DNA from: Syngnathus acus
Lineage: Eukaryota; Chordata; Actinopteri; Syngnathiformes; Syngnathidae
Assembly (NCBI RefSeq): GCF_901709675.1
Contig: NC_051088.1
Location: 13,929,693-13,993,692, forward strand
Direction of reading: 5' to 3'
DNA: 64,000 nucleotides
Both the position numbers and the translations under genes were made by a program. Numbering within the stretch: the stretch's first letter is position 1; each line of letters starts with the position of its first letter. Shown in pieces: positions 47,715 through 64,000 of the stretch. The notes below the pieces were generated by a model. That model searched no databases and was not told where the DNA came from. It saw only the letters and a list, made by a program, of their open reading frames with translations.

Positions 47715-50700
47715 TTGTCTCTCACCAGTTTGCCACTGTTGTCTGTTGACACAAATCAGACAGAGTGAGTTTTAGCAGCTAGCTATGGGGAAACGTCGTG
47801 TGCATCCGTCTCTGCTAAAGCGGGCCTCCAGAGAGCTTCACACTTCAGTGGACCTCATGAAGAATAGATTCGCTTCTCTCTTTGGCTCTGCCTGCTGCAT
47901 TTCTCTTTAGTGGCCAAGAACTCTGTTATTTAAGGTGTGGAAGACAGATCCATTCATTTTCTTTCAACAAGAACAACACTGCTGATTATGCTAATCACAG
48001 TATTGTTTGTCTGTCTGTTTAATTAATTTGATTAATTGTTTAATTAATCGCTATTATTTGTCAGCCTGCGCGTTGCAAGATGCCCATTCTGTGGTGAAGC
48101 ACGTTCCGAACCCATTGACTCAAATTGGAGGGTCTGAAATGAATGGAATGTTTCTTCTTAGTTTGTTTCTATTTGCCGGTCTCTGTTCAGAAAGCTGGGA
48201 GGTTCCATTTGAGGAGATCTCCGACCTGCAGTGGGTGGGCAGCGGGGCGCAGGGTGCCGTCTTCCTCGGCAAGTTCCACGGAGACGATGTGGCTGTGAAG
48301 AAAGTACGAGACATCAAGGAGACTGAAATCAAACATCTTCGCAAGCTCAAGCACCCCAACATCATTACTTTCAAGTAGGTTCTCCTCCAGTTCTCCTACA
48401 TTCCATTTGTTTACCAGATCATTAAGCGTCCTCATGGAATTGCCGTGTTTTTGTCTAGGGGCGTGTGTACCCAGGCTCCTTGTTACTGTATCTTGATGGA
48501 ATACTGTGCCCAAGGGCAACTATACGAGGTGCTGAGGGCAGGTCGTAAAATCACCCCCTCACTCCTAGTTGACTGGTCCATGGGCATCGCAGGAGGCATG
48601 AACTACCTACACCTTCATAAAATCATACACCGAGACCTCAAGTCCCCGAAGTAAGTTAGCAATTCACCCCATTACATTTTCTAAGGCTGCTTTTTTCTGT
48701 CATCCGTTTGTCACACTCCAAACCAGCAGAGGTAGCATTGTGCTACAATTGGTTGTCCAAATCTATCAATACAAAGAAAATGTTCACTTTTTTTAACTTG
48801 CTAGCTAATATTTGACGCTTACACATGGAGACGTGGCTTTTTTGTACTTTTGGGTAAAAAGTAGCATTACAAGAATCACATGTTTCTGCACCGTATTATC
48901 AAGAACAGGATATTTGACAGTAAAAGCACTTTGATATTCTTTTTTTTCAGCATGCTGATCACACACGATGACCTGGTAAAGATCTCGGACTTTGGAACCT
49001 CAAAGGAGCTCAGCGACAAGAGCACAAAGATGTCTTTTGCAGGCACTGTAGCCTGGATGGCTCCTGAGGTCATCCGGAATGAGCCCGTGTCAGAAAAGGT
49101 CGACATCTGGTAGGTGCCATCTTTGTAACCGACTATCTTTCTAGTGAGGATAACGTTCCAAATCGTCTAGTCAGTGTTGCTACTAGTACTTATTTTTGAT
49201 TTTGCATTCTCTATGATTTTCTCGTGAGACTGTTTATTGGAGCTTGAACCTGACTTTAAGGTCATTTGGAGTGGTGCTGTGGGAGATGCTCACCGGAGAG
49301 ATCCCTTACAAAGATGTAGATTCATCAGCCATCATCTGGGGCGTGGGAAACAACAGCCTGCAGCTGCCCGTACCTGAGAGCTGCCCCGATGGTTTCAAGG
49401 TCCTCCTCAGACAATGCTGGTGGGCAATTAGTGGATATTGGAAGTGAGGCAGAGCAGAGGATTAGAGGCATAAATAAATAGATACAGTAAAAGCTGAAAC
49501 GATGGTTATTGGGTTCAATCTGGATTTATGCAGGAACTGCAAACCCAGGAACCGGCCTTCGTTCCGTCAGATCCTTCTCCATCTTGACATAGCGTCGGCT
49601 GACGTTCTGTCTACTCCTCAGGAGACGTACTTCAAGTCGCAGGTATCGTTGACAAACCCGGTCGAATGTTTGTCTTCTAAGAAGACTTTGATTTTGAAGG
49701 GCGTGTCTGAATTTTTGGTTTTGTGATCTCTGTGTCATTTCATTTATCCCAAAAGCTGTTGGTTGGATATTGTGAAGAACACAGGCTTGCTTCTGTATAA
49801 TGTACATCCAGTCTACAGTATTTGTGGATGCACGCAGCCAATCACCCACACAGTCTTGCTTAGTCATCTGATCTGTTGTGTGCCAACAAAAGAGAACCAC
49901 CTCTCAAGTCAGCCTCTAACTATATGCAGCTGATCAAAAAAAAAAATCTGCTCACATCAGGCTGAATGGCGAGAGGAGGTGAAACAGCACTTTGAGAAGA
50001 TTAAATCCGAGGGGACTTGTTTGCACCGACTCGATGAGGAGCTGATCAACCGACGCAGAGAAGAGCTCAGGTTTGGGGCTTTTCTTTTTTTCCATTTGGA
50101 AAGTTGTGCTCTTAGTGTGTTTGCGCACACGTCACGAATGAGGCCACTTGTCACGGAGTCTGTGCCATTTCTTGATGTCACTCCTTTATCCATGCCCGAG
50201 GGTGAATGAAAGTGACTTGAGTGCATGCCAGTTGCTGAGGATTGGAAGTCTCTCATGCGGATGCACGATGACATCACCCAGCTTTCCCCCCTTGTGTCAG
50301 ACATGCTTTAGACATTCGTGAACACTATGAGAGGAAACTGGAGAGAGCTAACAACCTTTACATGGAGCTCAGTGCCGTCATGCTGCAGCTGGAGCTCAAA
50401 GAAAAAGAGCTGCAGAGGTTCGACCGAATTCAAACATTTTGTCTTTGGCTCGTGAACGGAATTTGTACAAAGTCACTTGCCGTATGTTTATCTGCAGGAG
50501 GGAGCAGTCTTTGGATAAAAAGTATCCAGGTTTTTTTAAACACCACAGCTCCAGGCAGAGCAGCTCTTCCAACAGCATGGACAAGCTCATCAAGAAGAGA
50601 AATGTCCCACAGAAACTGCCCTCAGGAAAGCGGTGCGATCTCATTTCAGTTAACAAACCAAACACCCATTCTCTGCAGTGAGGATTATAGATTTGATTTG

Positions 50701-52394
50701 CTGTTTCCCTCCCCATTCTTTCAGGCCAGACATCCTTAAGTCTGAGGTAATCATTCCCAAAATGGATTCCTCCGTAATGCAAGTCACCATCCCAAACTGC
50801 CCCACGAGAAGCTCCACTTCTCCCAGTCGGTCTCGGAGGGTAAAAACACGCCACCGTAAGCCTGGCAAAGGCAGCAGTGGAGATCTGGCAGGACTCAAAG
50901 CCAATCAGTCGTCTCCCAATAGAGAGACGACGGCGGCCCAGGTTAACAGCTTGCCCGCTGATTCCGCCAAGAAGCTGCTGGAGCCCTCTGCAGCCTTGCG
51001 GGGCCTCGACCCCGAGCAACAGCAAAGGCAGATATCCTCCTCCAGCCCTGACCTGATCTGCACCACGCTAGAGGTGGGCGGCCAGAGAAAAGAGGATCCC
51101 CCTGTGGGTGGGCTCCAAAGAGGAGGCGCTTCTGCGGGATTAGGGGAATCGGAGGTGGGGGTCGCCGGTCTGGATGATCTCACTGAAACTCCCCCGCGCA
51201 GCGACACTCCTAGCGAGGATGCAGCATCGTTCCCCTTCTCGAGTAGCCCCGACTCGCCTTGTGGGCGGGGGGCGACGGCCGGACGCGGATCTCTTGGATC
51301 TCCCCGTCTGCCTCATGACGGAGGCGAGGATAAAGAGGACGGAGCAGGCGCTGTGAGGTTGCCCCGGGGGGCTTCAGGGGGAATTGGGAGTCAGCACCTC
51401 ACACCTTCGGCCATTCTGTACAGGGCAGCTATTACACGAAAACAGGTAAGAGGAGGGAATTTGGTCCCGGAATTGCCCAGAAAATGCTTTTCTGTTTAAC
51501 AATTTATGGTCACTACAGAGGCGTGGGGTGTCATCAGAAGAAGAGGAGGGGGAAGTTGACAGTGAGGTGGAGTTACCACGGAGACGGTGTGTAACTTACT
51601 CATTTTTCGGACACACGTTTTGAGCTCAAATAATCATTTTGAACCTGAACTGCGTCACATTCCTCAGACGTCCGACGAGTATCACCAAGTGTCAGTCGGT
51701 GTCAACCTTCAGCTCGGAGAACCTGTCAGTTTCGGATGGCGAGGAGGGCCATACTACAGATCACTCCCACAGCGGCACCCCCGATGTGGTCAGCACCAAC
51801 ACGGATGACAGGTTGGACTACCGCAGTGACGACCTCCTCTCTCAGGGCTCAGAGATCCCGGCAGACATCACGGATCCCGCGCAGGCTTCCGATGGCCTGT
51901 CAGAGAAAGACGGAATGCTGGGTCAGGCCAAAGCAAAGCTGGAAAGCGAGCAGAATCCAAATGAGGTACGCTTGAGCTCTGCATCTTTGGCGGACCTAGA
52001 GGGGGGGCCCGTGGGGGAGCTGCCCCCCCCAGGTGCCAGACCAGATAATTGATAATCTCCGGTAAGAAACATACTGTATAATGAAACATTTTCTGAAGAA
52101 TTTTGAGGGTTTGTGGATCCCTGAGAAATCCTTGACTCCCCCACAGGCCCCAAAGGAAAACAGTCTCTAGCTCTGCTAGTGTCAGTGCCATGTTTTCTTC
52201 CTGAAAAGTCTAACAAACGTCTTCCACGCTCTCCTCAGGGTCGGGTCCTTTGTGACGATTCGGACTGCGACAGTGCCGAGCTGGACCAGTCGGGCAGCGG
52301 GGAGCCGAGCCGACCTCCCAGTGCTGGAGCATGGATGCCGCCCCCTCAAGCCCATCAAGGGTCACCACAGGCGTCTCACACAGGACCCCCATAG
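46406..52394 (+). CDS. map3k12: Mitogen-activated protein kinase kinase kinase 12 (dual leucine zipper kinase, DLK)
   Basis: Ser/Thr kinase upstream of JNK and p38, an axon-injury sensor in neurons. Thirteen coding exons: 46406-46868, 48191-48374, 48459-48650, 48951-49109, 49261-49419, 49534-49642, 49961-50070, 50301-50417, 50498-50632, 50725-51445, 51519-51586, 51668-51965, 52239-52394; 2871 nt, 956 aa (human 859-892). All joins are in frame. The first ATG gives [15 protein letters not shown], like human MACLHETRTPSPS. The kinase domain starts about residue 157: glycine loop [11 protein letters not shown] (171-181), ATP lysine in VAVKK (191), HRDLKSPN (273-280), DFG (293-295), APE (317-319). 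Exons 7-9 encode heptad-rich leucine-zipper helices ([39 protein letters not shown]). The long C-terminus is Ser/Pro/acidic and ends with the [13 protein letters not shown] motif. It converges with pcbp2, its neighbour in mammals too. Confidence 0.95.
47682..47712. repeat. 31-bp poly(A) run in map3k12 intron
   Basis: An uninterrupted A run follows CATATTTATA in the intron between the first two coding exons. It could be the tail of a retroposed element in plus orientation, but no clear target duplication was seen. Confidence 0.85.
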
Positions 52395-53530
52395 ACACCT
52401 GGACTTAAATACCTCTAACTTGCATACATTGAACCGTCACCGTCACAGTGCACCGGTCGGCCAGTGCGGCATGTCACGAAGGGTCACAGCTATGACACGT
52501 TTTTCACAAAGTTACGAGGGCTACCGAGCGCACTGGCTGGCAAGACTCCAGCACGTGACACACATTTGTCAAACCTGACTGACATTCTTTTGATTTTCTT
52601 TTGTCAGCTTGGGTGATATTCTGATAATTGAGACATCTACTCTTTGTCGTCAAAATAGGTACCAGGTACTAATAGGTACCTTTCATTCACCCCCCCATCC
52701 CCACTCTGGGAACACCCCCATACACTAATGCATTAAAATACTAATAATGTAAATAACCATGAAATATTTTATTTATAAAAAAACAAAAACAAAGAATAAA
52801 TGGTTTGCAGCCCTGTGAACAAATGCATGATTATGTTTATAATTTATGATTCGAATGTATCCGTTTTATATTTTGTGGAAGTTTACACTTTTTTAATCCT
52901 GAAAGTATTTCCTCTGTTCCTTATGTTAATAAATGTTAGCACTAAAAAGGAGGGGAAAACGGATGGAAAATTTAGGAGGTCTGAGTTGTAAAACACAATT
53001 CCCGCTAAGTTTTCCAGCACACAAGACTTGCGTGAGGTTTTTACAAAGGTTGTCGGATTTGTGGTGGAATGGAGACCTTTTGGTTCACGTGAAATGAAAA
53101 GGTTGTGATTGTCCAGTAGTAAGTCCCAAGTGTTGTCTTTGGTGAGTGTCAAGTCATGCCTGCACTCACGGCAACACTTTCCTCTGACATGCACTGAACC
53201 AGGACAACATTTATTTCAACTCTCTCTAAATAGCAACGCTACTGGTGCAGGTGCTAATAAACGTGAATGTGTTTTTGTAATGAATTTCAAGGACTGGTCG
53301 CCTTCATAAAAACCTCCACGGTCCCCCACGACCCTTTAAGATTTCTGCAGGAGTAGCCTGCCTGGTCAAGTATATACACGTAGAGCACTTTGTGGTCACT
53401 CGTTGAAATGTTAAGTATCCTTTGAATAGAAATGTTTTGTTTTTATACTGCATTGCACATTTTACCTGTAATATAGGAAGTATATCAAAAGAAAAAAATA
53501 TGAGCTACAATAAATAATGTATTGGTTAAC
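52395..53530 (+). other. map3k12: map3k12 3' UTR region
   Basis: Plus-strand AATAAA hexamers occur at about 52793, 52928, 53256 and 53510, so several 3' ends are possible. No coding exon of another gene was recognised. Confidence 0.45.
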
Positions 53531-53639
53531 AAGGTTTGTGCTTTTTGATTCTTGCCATGATCAATATATCCAAGCTTCCAACCTAAGCTTAGTATAAGGC
53601 CAGTGTTTTTCTGAATAAGAAGATAAGTAAAACAATGTG

Positions 53640-54714
53640 TTAAGCATCTCACATGTTTTTTTTTTATTTCTGCATTTTAAGTCTTCAACAATTTAAATGC
53701 ACCCAGATCTACAATAGTTTGAAATCGTGCACAAAACGTGAGTTTCTTCATCCTGCAAAGAATAAAAATACAAATCTGACCCAGGCAAAAAAAAAAAACA
53801 AATCTGAGAAAACTAGTGTTTGTTATTCTATTATCCTTCTAGTTTATCATAATTTATTACCGTAGCATAATATATTTTGAAAGACCAACATCTTTTGTAG
53901 TCTTGCAGCATTCCCCAGCCCAGCAGTTAAAAAAAATATTTTCTCTATTTAAAACAAACATTGCAAACGTTATCCTCATAATTAGTATGGTCTTTAGTAA
54001 ATTTGGAAAAAAGAAAAATATTTGTTTTCTTATTCAGACCCACCCGCCCACATCAGAATGCAATACAAAACAAAAGTCAAAATTTGATGATCAAGAACTA
54101 AAACTGATAAAACACAGGAATGACAATTACGGTGGTGAGGTGAGACCAAACAATTTCAAATTCATACAATGGCAAACTTTCCAAATTATTCCTGCAATAG
54201 ACTTCAACTGAGGCCTTGACCCGTTAAAAACCCGTCAAACTCAATGCATTGCTCAAGAAGCACAGCTCCAAATATCATCAATAGATTCTCTTCTTACAAG
54301 GAGCCGTCTTAAATAAAAATAAATATATTCAAAAGGGAAGGGAAAGAACAGTCCATCTATAATGTTTAGTGTTTTTTTTCTTCATTTTTACATTTTCTAA
54401 GAAAAATCTGACATAAAAAAACGTTTATGCATTTTCAGATTTTTCTAAAACATTTGAACCTTTATCGATACCATAAAGATATACATTAAAAAAAGAAAAA
54501 GAAGTCTTTCGAAATTATTGTAATGGGAATTTCAAAGTTTATAAATAAATAGCATACCGTGATCGTGATGACGCCATAGTTACAACCGAGGCGTATCGAA
54601 CCCAAACAGAGGAGACAGTGAGTTCGTAGTATTTTTGCATGAAGTTCAATAAGGGACCTCTTGGTAAAAAGTCGGGGCGGGGGCAACATTAGATGCGAAC
54701 GAGGCTCCTCCATG
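53640..54714 (-). other. pcbp2: pcbp2 3' UTR
   Basis: The stretch follows the pcbp2 stop codon on the minus strand and is AT-rich. TTTATT at 53663-53668 reads AATAAA in the gene's direction and would give a 3' UTR of about 1.06 kb. Several T/A runs (for example 54480-54500) are present. It faces the map3k12 3' end with about 100 bp between the outermost signals. Confidence 0.5.
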
Positions 54715-57333
<2,619 letters not shown>

Positions 57334-57387
57334 TGATGCAGCTGGATGTGATATACACGAGTGAATCTTTGGTCACAGGCCAAGTGC
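57334..57387 (-). other. pcbp2: pcbp2 5' UTR part of the first coding exon
   Basis: In the gene's direction, a CTTTTGCAG acceptor lies just above 57387 and leads without another splice signal into the start codon at 57333. This suggests that the start codon exon is not the first exon of the transcript. Confidence 0.55.
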
Positions 57388-58193
57388 CTGCAAAAGCGTG
57401 GAAAACAGCAATGTCAAAGACAATTCAAGCAACTGAATCTGTGTAAGAAGTGGAAGTGTTTATTTACGAAGATGTGTAGATGTGCGATGCTGCATGGTCG
57501 TGACAAAGTACTTCTGCAGCACTTTGCAACCGCGAATGACGGAGATAGACACATTTGACTGCTGTACTGTATTTCGCATTCGACTGGCGCGAGTCCACCC
57601 ATTCACGGCAGTACAATGACCCACTGTCTACGTGGGGCGCCGGCTATTTCATGGTACCGAGAAGCAGAAGCGACATATGCTACTAGTACTATCCGGTTAT
57701 TGCAAGTGTCAACGATTGTTTTATCACCTGGGATTCGAGTGCGTTCGTGCCAAGAGCTTCTTAGCAGGCAGCAGGGGGCTCCGAATGGGAAGCTAACACC
57801 TCCACTTAAAAGGTAAGTCTACATCACAATCTGTCTGTCACGCAAGCAGACGGCAGATGGAAGTTCGACACCAGACTATACAAACTGGATTCCAATTAAC
57901 ATTATGCCTTATTTCACAAATGATTATTTGGCTTTTTTGACAATATCATACCAATAAAACATCAAGATCGGCAGCGACAAGCTAGCACGCTCGATCGGCT
58001 AGTTAGCATAACCGGTAATTTTCCATCCGGCTTGCTAGCTTAATCGTCGCCTCATCCAGGAAATAGTCACAACCCGCGGCCTTCAAAAGCAATGGGGAGC
58101 AGCGACTTCTCGCTGTCCTTCAGTCTACCTAGCAAAGCTAAAGGGAAAAGAGCGCCCAAACGCACATACTGCCGCCGCGTTTGGATCGCTTAC

Positions 58194-58420
58194 CCGAACC
58201 GTCCGTCGACGTATGTCCAGGGGGTGGGTAGGGTGACAAGGGAAGAAGGGGGAGAGGTTCGGGAGGGACTTTGAAAAGGATCCGGGGAAGAGGGAAAAGA
58301 CGCCGTGCTTCGATGGGACTCCACTCTTCCGCTTCGCACAAAAGCCAGACTGAATTCAACTTTGACCTCTCGACGGCCACGCCCCTCGCGTGCGCTACTT
58401 CCACTGACAGAAAAAATACA
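58194..58420 (-). promoter_or_regulatory. pcbp2: Putative pcbp2 non-coding first exon and promoter
   Basis: On the minus strand a strong donor, TTCGG|GTAAGC, ends an exon at 58194. The sequence above it is CpG-bearing and pyrimidine-rich in the transcribed sense (CCTCCC and CTTCTTCCC words), typical for promoters of this ubiquitously expressed gene. About 0.8 kb of intron would then separate it from the start codon exon. The upper limit is a guess. Confidence 0.45.
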
Positions 58421-62200
<3,780 letters not shown>

Positions 62201-62214
62201 TCGGGGGCCGAGTC

Positions 62215-62539
62215 GTGGGCCCTCGGACGCCCCCACCCCACCCCCACCCGCAGCGCACTCATCCCACGTCTCGTCGGAGTAAAAGGCTGCTGCATCAGCG
62301 GCAGCCTCCCAACAGAGCTCCCCGTGCCGCCATGGAGCTTGTGCGCCGCTGAGCCGCATCCAGCGGAGGGCGGCTCGATAGAGTGACTCTTGCGTTTTTC
62401 CACGCCGTGATACTGGGGCGTGTTGTTTACCTTCTAGAGATAGAAAGAGTCGCTTGGCGGAGATTTGCTCGACATGCAAGAGGAGGATAACTATTGGCGT
62501 GTGACAGGCAGCAACATCTGCAGCTCATCGCAATAAAAG
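62215..62539 (+). promoter_or_regulatory. Possible first exon/promoter of an unidentified plus-strand gene
   Basis: This is the only CpG-rich stretch of the right flank. It contains a TATA-like GAGTAAAAGG near 62279 and ends in a strong donor, AAAAG|GTAAGC, at 62539. An ATG at 62474 opens a 20-codon frame (MQEEDNYWRVTGSNICSSSQ) that stops at 62534-62536, just before the donor, so the exon would be 5' UTR with a small upstream frame. The rest of the gene would lie beyond 64000. Confidence 0.3.
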
Positions 62540-64000
62540 GTAAGCAAGGTACGCTTGCCGTTTTCACGCCAGGCGTTGCGCCTTTCGGTCATTTCAAACA
62601 AGCCCCCGATGATCGATGGGAGCTCAGCAGGCTGCATTGTTACGTCGACCGGCCACCTACTGACGATTTCCCGTTTCGAATAAGTCACCGTCTTCGAGTG
62701 TAGGAGCGCGCAAGATGCAGAGACTTGTAGGTGCGTGTGACGCCGACAGCCTGTTTGCATGATCCTGGCAAGTAAGGTTCAGCTCAGGATGCCTATGGAG
62801 TACACATATGCTCCTCGGAACCTCAGCCCAGTCTGTGGATTGAGGCAAATATCTGCATGGGAGACGTTCGCAACATGCGTGTGTGGCCTCGAGGCAAGTT
62901 TTGGAAAGGCGCAGTGATGCAGGTTTCTGTGATTGCACAACTTGGTGCAGAATTTGAAATAATAAAATGAATTAACTTGCCTTTCAAAGTTTATTTCCTG
63001 GGGAGATTAGATTTATTTTTAGTTTGCCTGGTCCTGCATGCCTGGGTTGATTCATATCACCACTCGCCTCCTCTGCTGTTGTTGACGAGGCTGCATTGTG
63101 TTGATCGATAGCCTGTTTGGATCGAGGCCTGTGTTTCACTTGTTGTCAAACAGCAATCTCGACAATTAAAAGCTCGTTTGTTAGTGGAAGATTGATTAAT
63201 AATTCATCGGCAGGATGGGACCGCAAACCTGTGGATGGCGCACAGAGGGGAGGGGAGGGGGGGGGAGCTTGTCAGCCTCTGAGACACCTTGAATGATTGG
63301 CAGCTGAAGATTTGCTCTTTCTGACAAATATAGCCTGGTCTGGTTTCAGAATCTATACATGGAGGCAAGATGCATTTGCAATAAATGATAGTTGAGATTG
63401 AAATTATAATATGTATTATTTTATGTATTATTTTGTTATTTTTGTTTACAGCTAGTACAAATGTATCAACACTGTGATGATACATTTTGACAAGTTAACT
63501 ATATGAATGACCAGATTTAAAAACTACAGTTATGTTGTTTTGGGTGCCAATCTGTTTCTCAAATTTATTTGCGTGTGTAAATGAATGAATAAGAAGCGTT
63601 ATTACCTTTGTCCACTTTGTAGGATGTGGCTTTTTGAAGTTCAGTCAATTTCATATGCATTAGTTTGCCACATCAAATATGGCGGACACGCTGATATGCA
63701 GAAAAGCAAACCAAAATGGACTCTGTATACATTTCTATGCTCTAGGTTTATGCATGGATGTTGTTGTTGAGGTGTGCCAGGTTCCTGGCCAAGAAAGAAG
63801 TTGTCAAAAATAACAAGAGGTAGCCACTTTTGCATCTACTGTAAGTAGATACTGTAGATACTAAATCATCCACCCTCAGACTGTGCAGGGCCAACCTATC
63901 CCAGATGACCTTGGGTGGGACATATAGCTACAGGCTGTCAGTCAAGCATAGAGGAGAAAAGAAAAAACAATGCTGTCAGAAAAGGCATCATACAGTCTAT
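62540..64000. other. Right end of the window; no gene recognised
   Basis: If the 62.2-62.5 kb exon is real, this is its first intron. A G-rich run occurs at about 63246-63267. No coding exon of a recognised family was seen on either strand. Confidence 0.45.

Noticed and set aside
48007-48190. Open frame running in frame into map3k12 exon 2, with an ATG at 48138 and a hydrophobic, signal-peptide-like stretch.
   Set aside because: The hydrophobic codons come from the pyrimidine-rich acceptor tract (CTGTTCAG at 48190). The exon 1 to exon 2 join is in phase and matches human DLK, so this is intron sequence.

Overview
The window is vertebrate nuclear DNA, most likely from a teleost fish. Genes are split by many short introns with GT-AG borders. 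There are abundant microsatellites and fish-type DNA-transposon and SINE-like debris, and the proteins are close to but distinct from the human ones. Seven protein-coding genes can be read exon by exon: the 5' part of asic1 (-), spryd4 (+), gls2 (-), col2a1 (+), aaas (-), map3k12 (+) and pcbp2 (-). All seven have human counterparts on 12q13, so this is a conserved linkage block. Strand alternates strictly from gene to gene, giving divergent pairs (asic1/spryd4, gls2/col2a1, aaas/map3k12) and convergent pairs (spryd4/gls2, col2a1/aaas, map3k12/pcbp2).

Layout. 1-7000: first two coding exons of asic1, an acid-sensing ion channel; the rest lies beyond the left edge. 8.2-10.6 kb: spryd4, two exons. 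10.35-19.95 kb: gls2, 18 coding exons, 603 aa, mitochondrial glutaminase; one intron carries a 2.3-kb hAT-like insertion with an 8-bp target-site duplication, a 3 x 235-bp hairpin array and a foldback with tRNA-like ends. 20-24.4 kb: intergenic, probably the gls2/col2a1 regulatory space. 24.4-39.6 kb: the complete type II procollagen gene, 54 exons, 1490 aa. 39.9-44.0 kb: aaas (nucleoporin ALADIN), 16 exons, 516 aa. 44.9-53.5 kb: map3k12 (DLK kinase), 13 coding exons, 956 aa. 53.6-58.4 kb: pcbp2, 12 coding exons, 318 aa. 58.4-64 kb: no gene recognised, apart from a possible first exon near 62.4 kb.

The genes do not form one pathway; they are a syntenic neighbourhood. The observations most worth following are in col2a1. 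Its alternatively spliced exon 2 has a weak donor (G|GTTGTA) folded into a 14-bp intronic stem-loop, the arrangement known to control the IIA/IIB switch in mammals. Its C-propeptide has a serine where the third conserved cysteine, used in chain-to-chain disulfides, is expected. Other points of note are the nested repeat structure in the gls2 intron and a GC-AG intron in aaas. Exon borders were deduced by eye from reading frame, homology remembered from the human proteins and splice consensus; no alignment or expression data were available.
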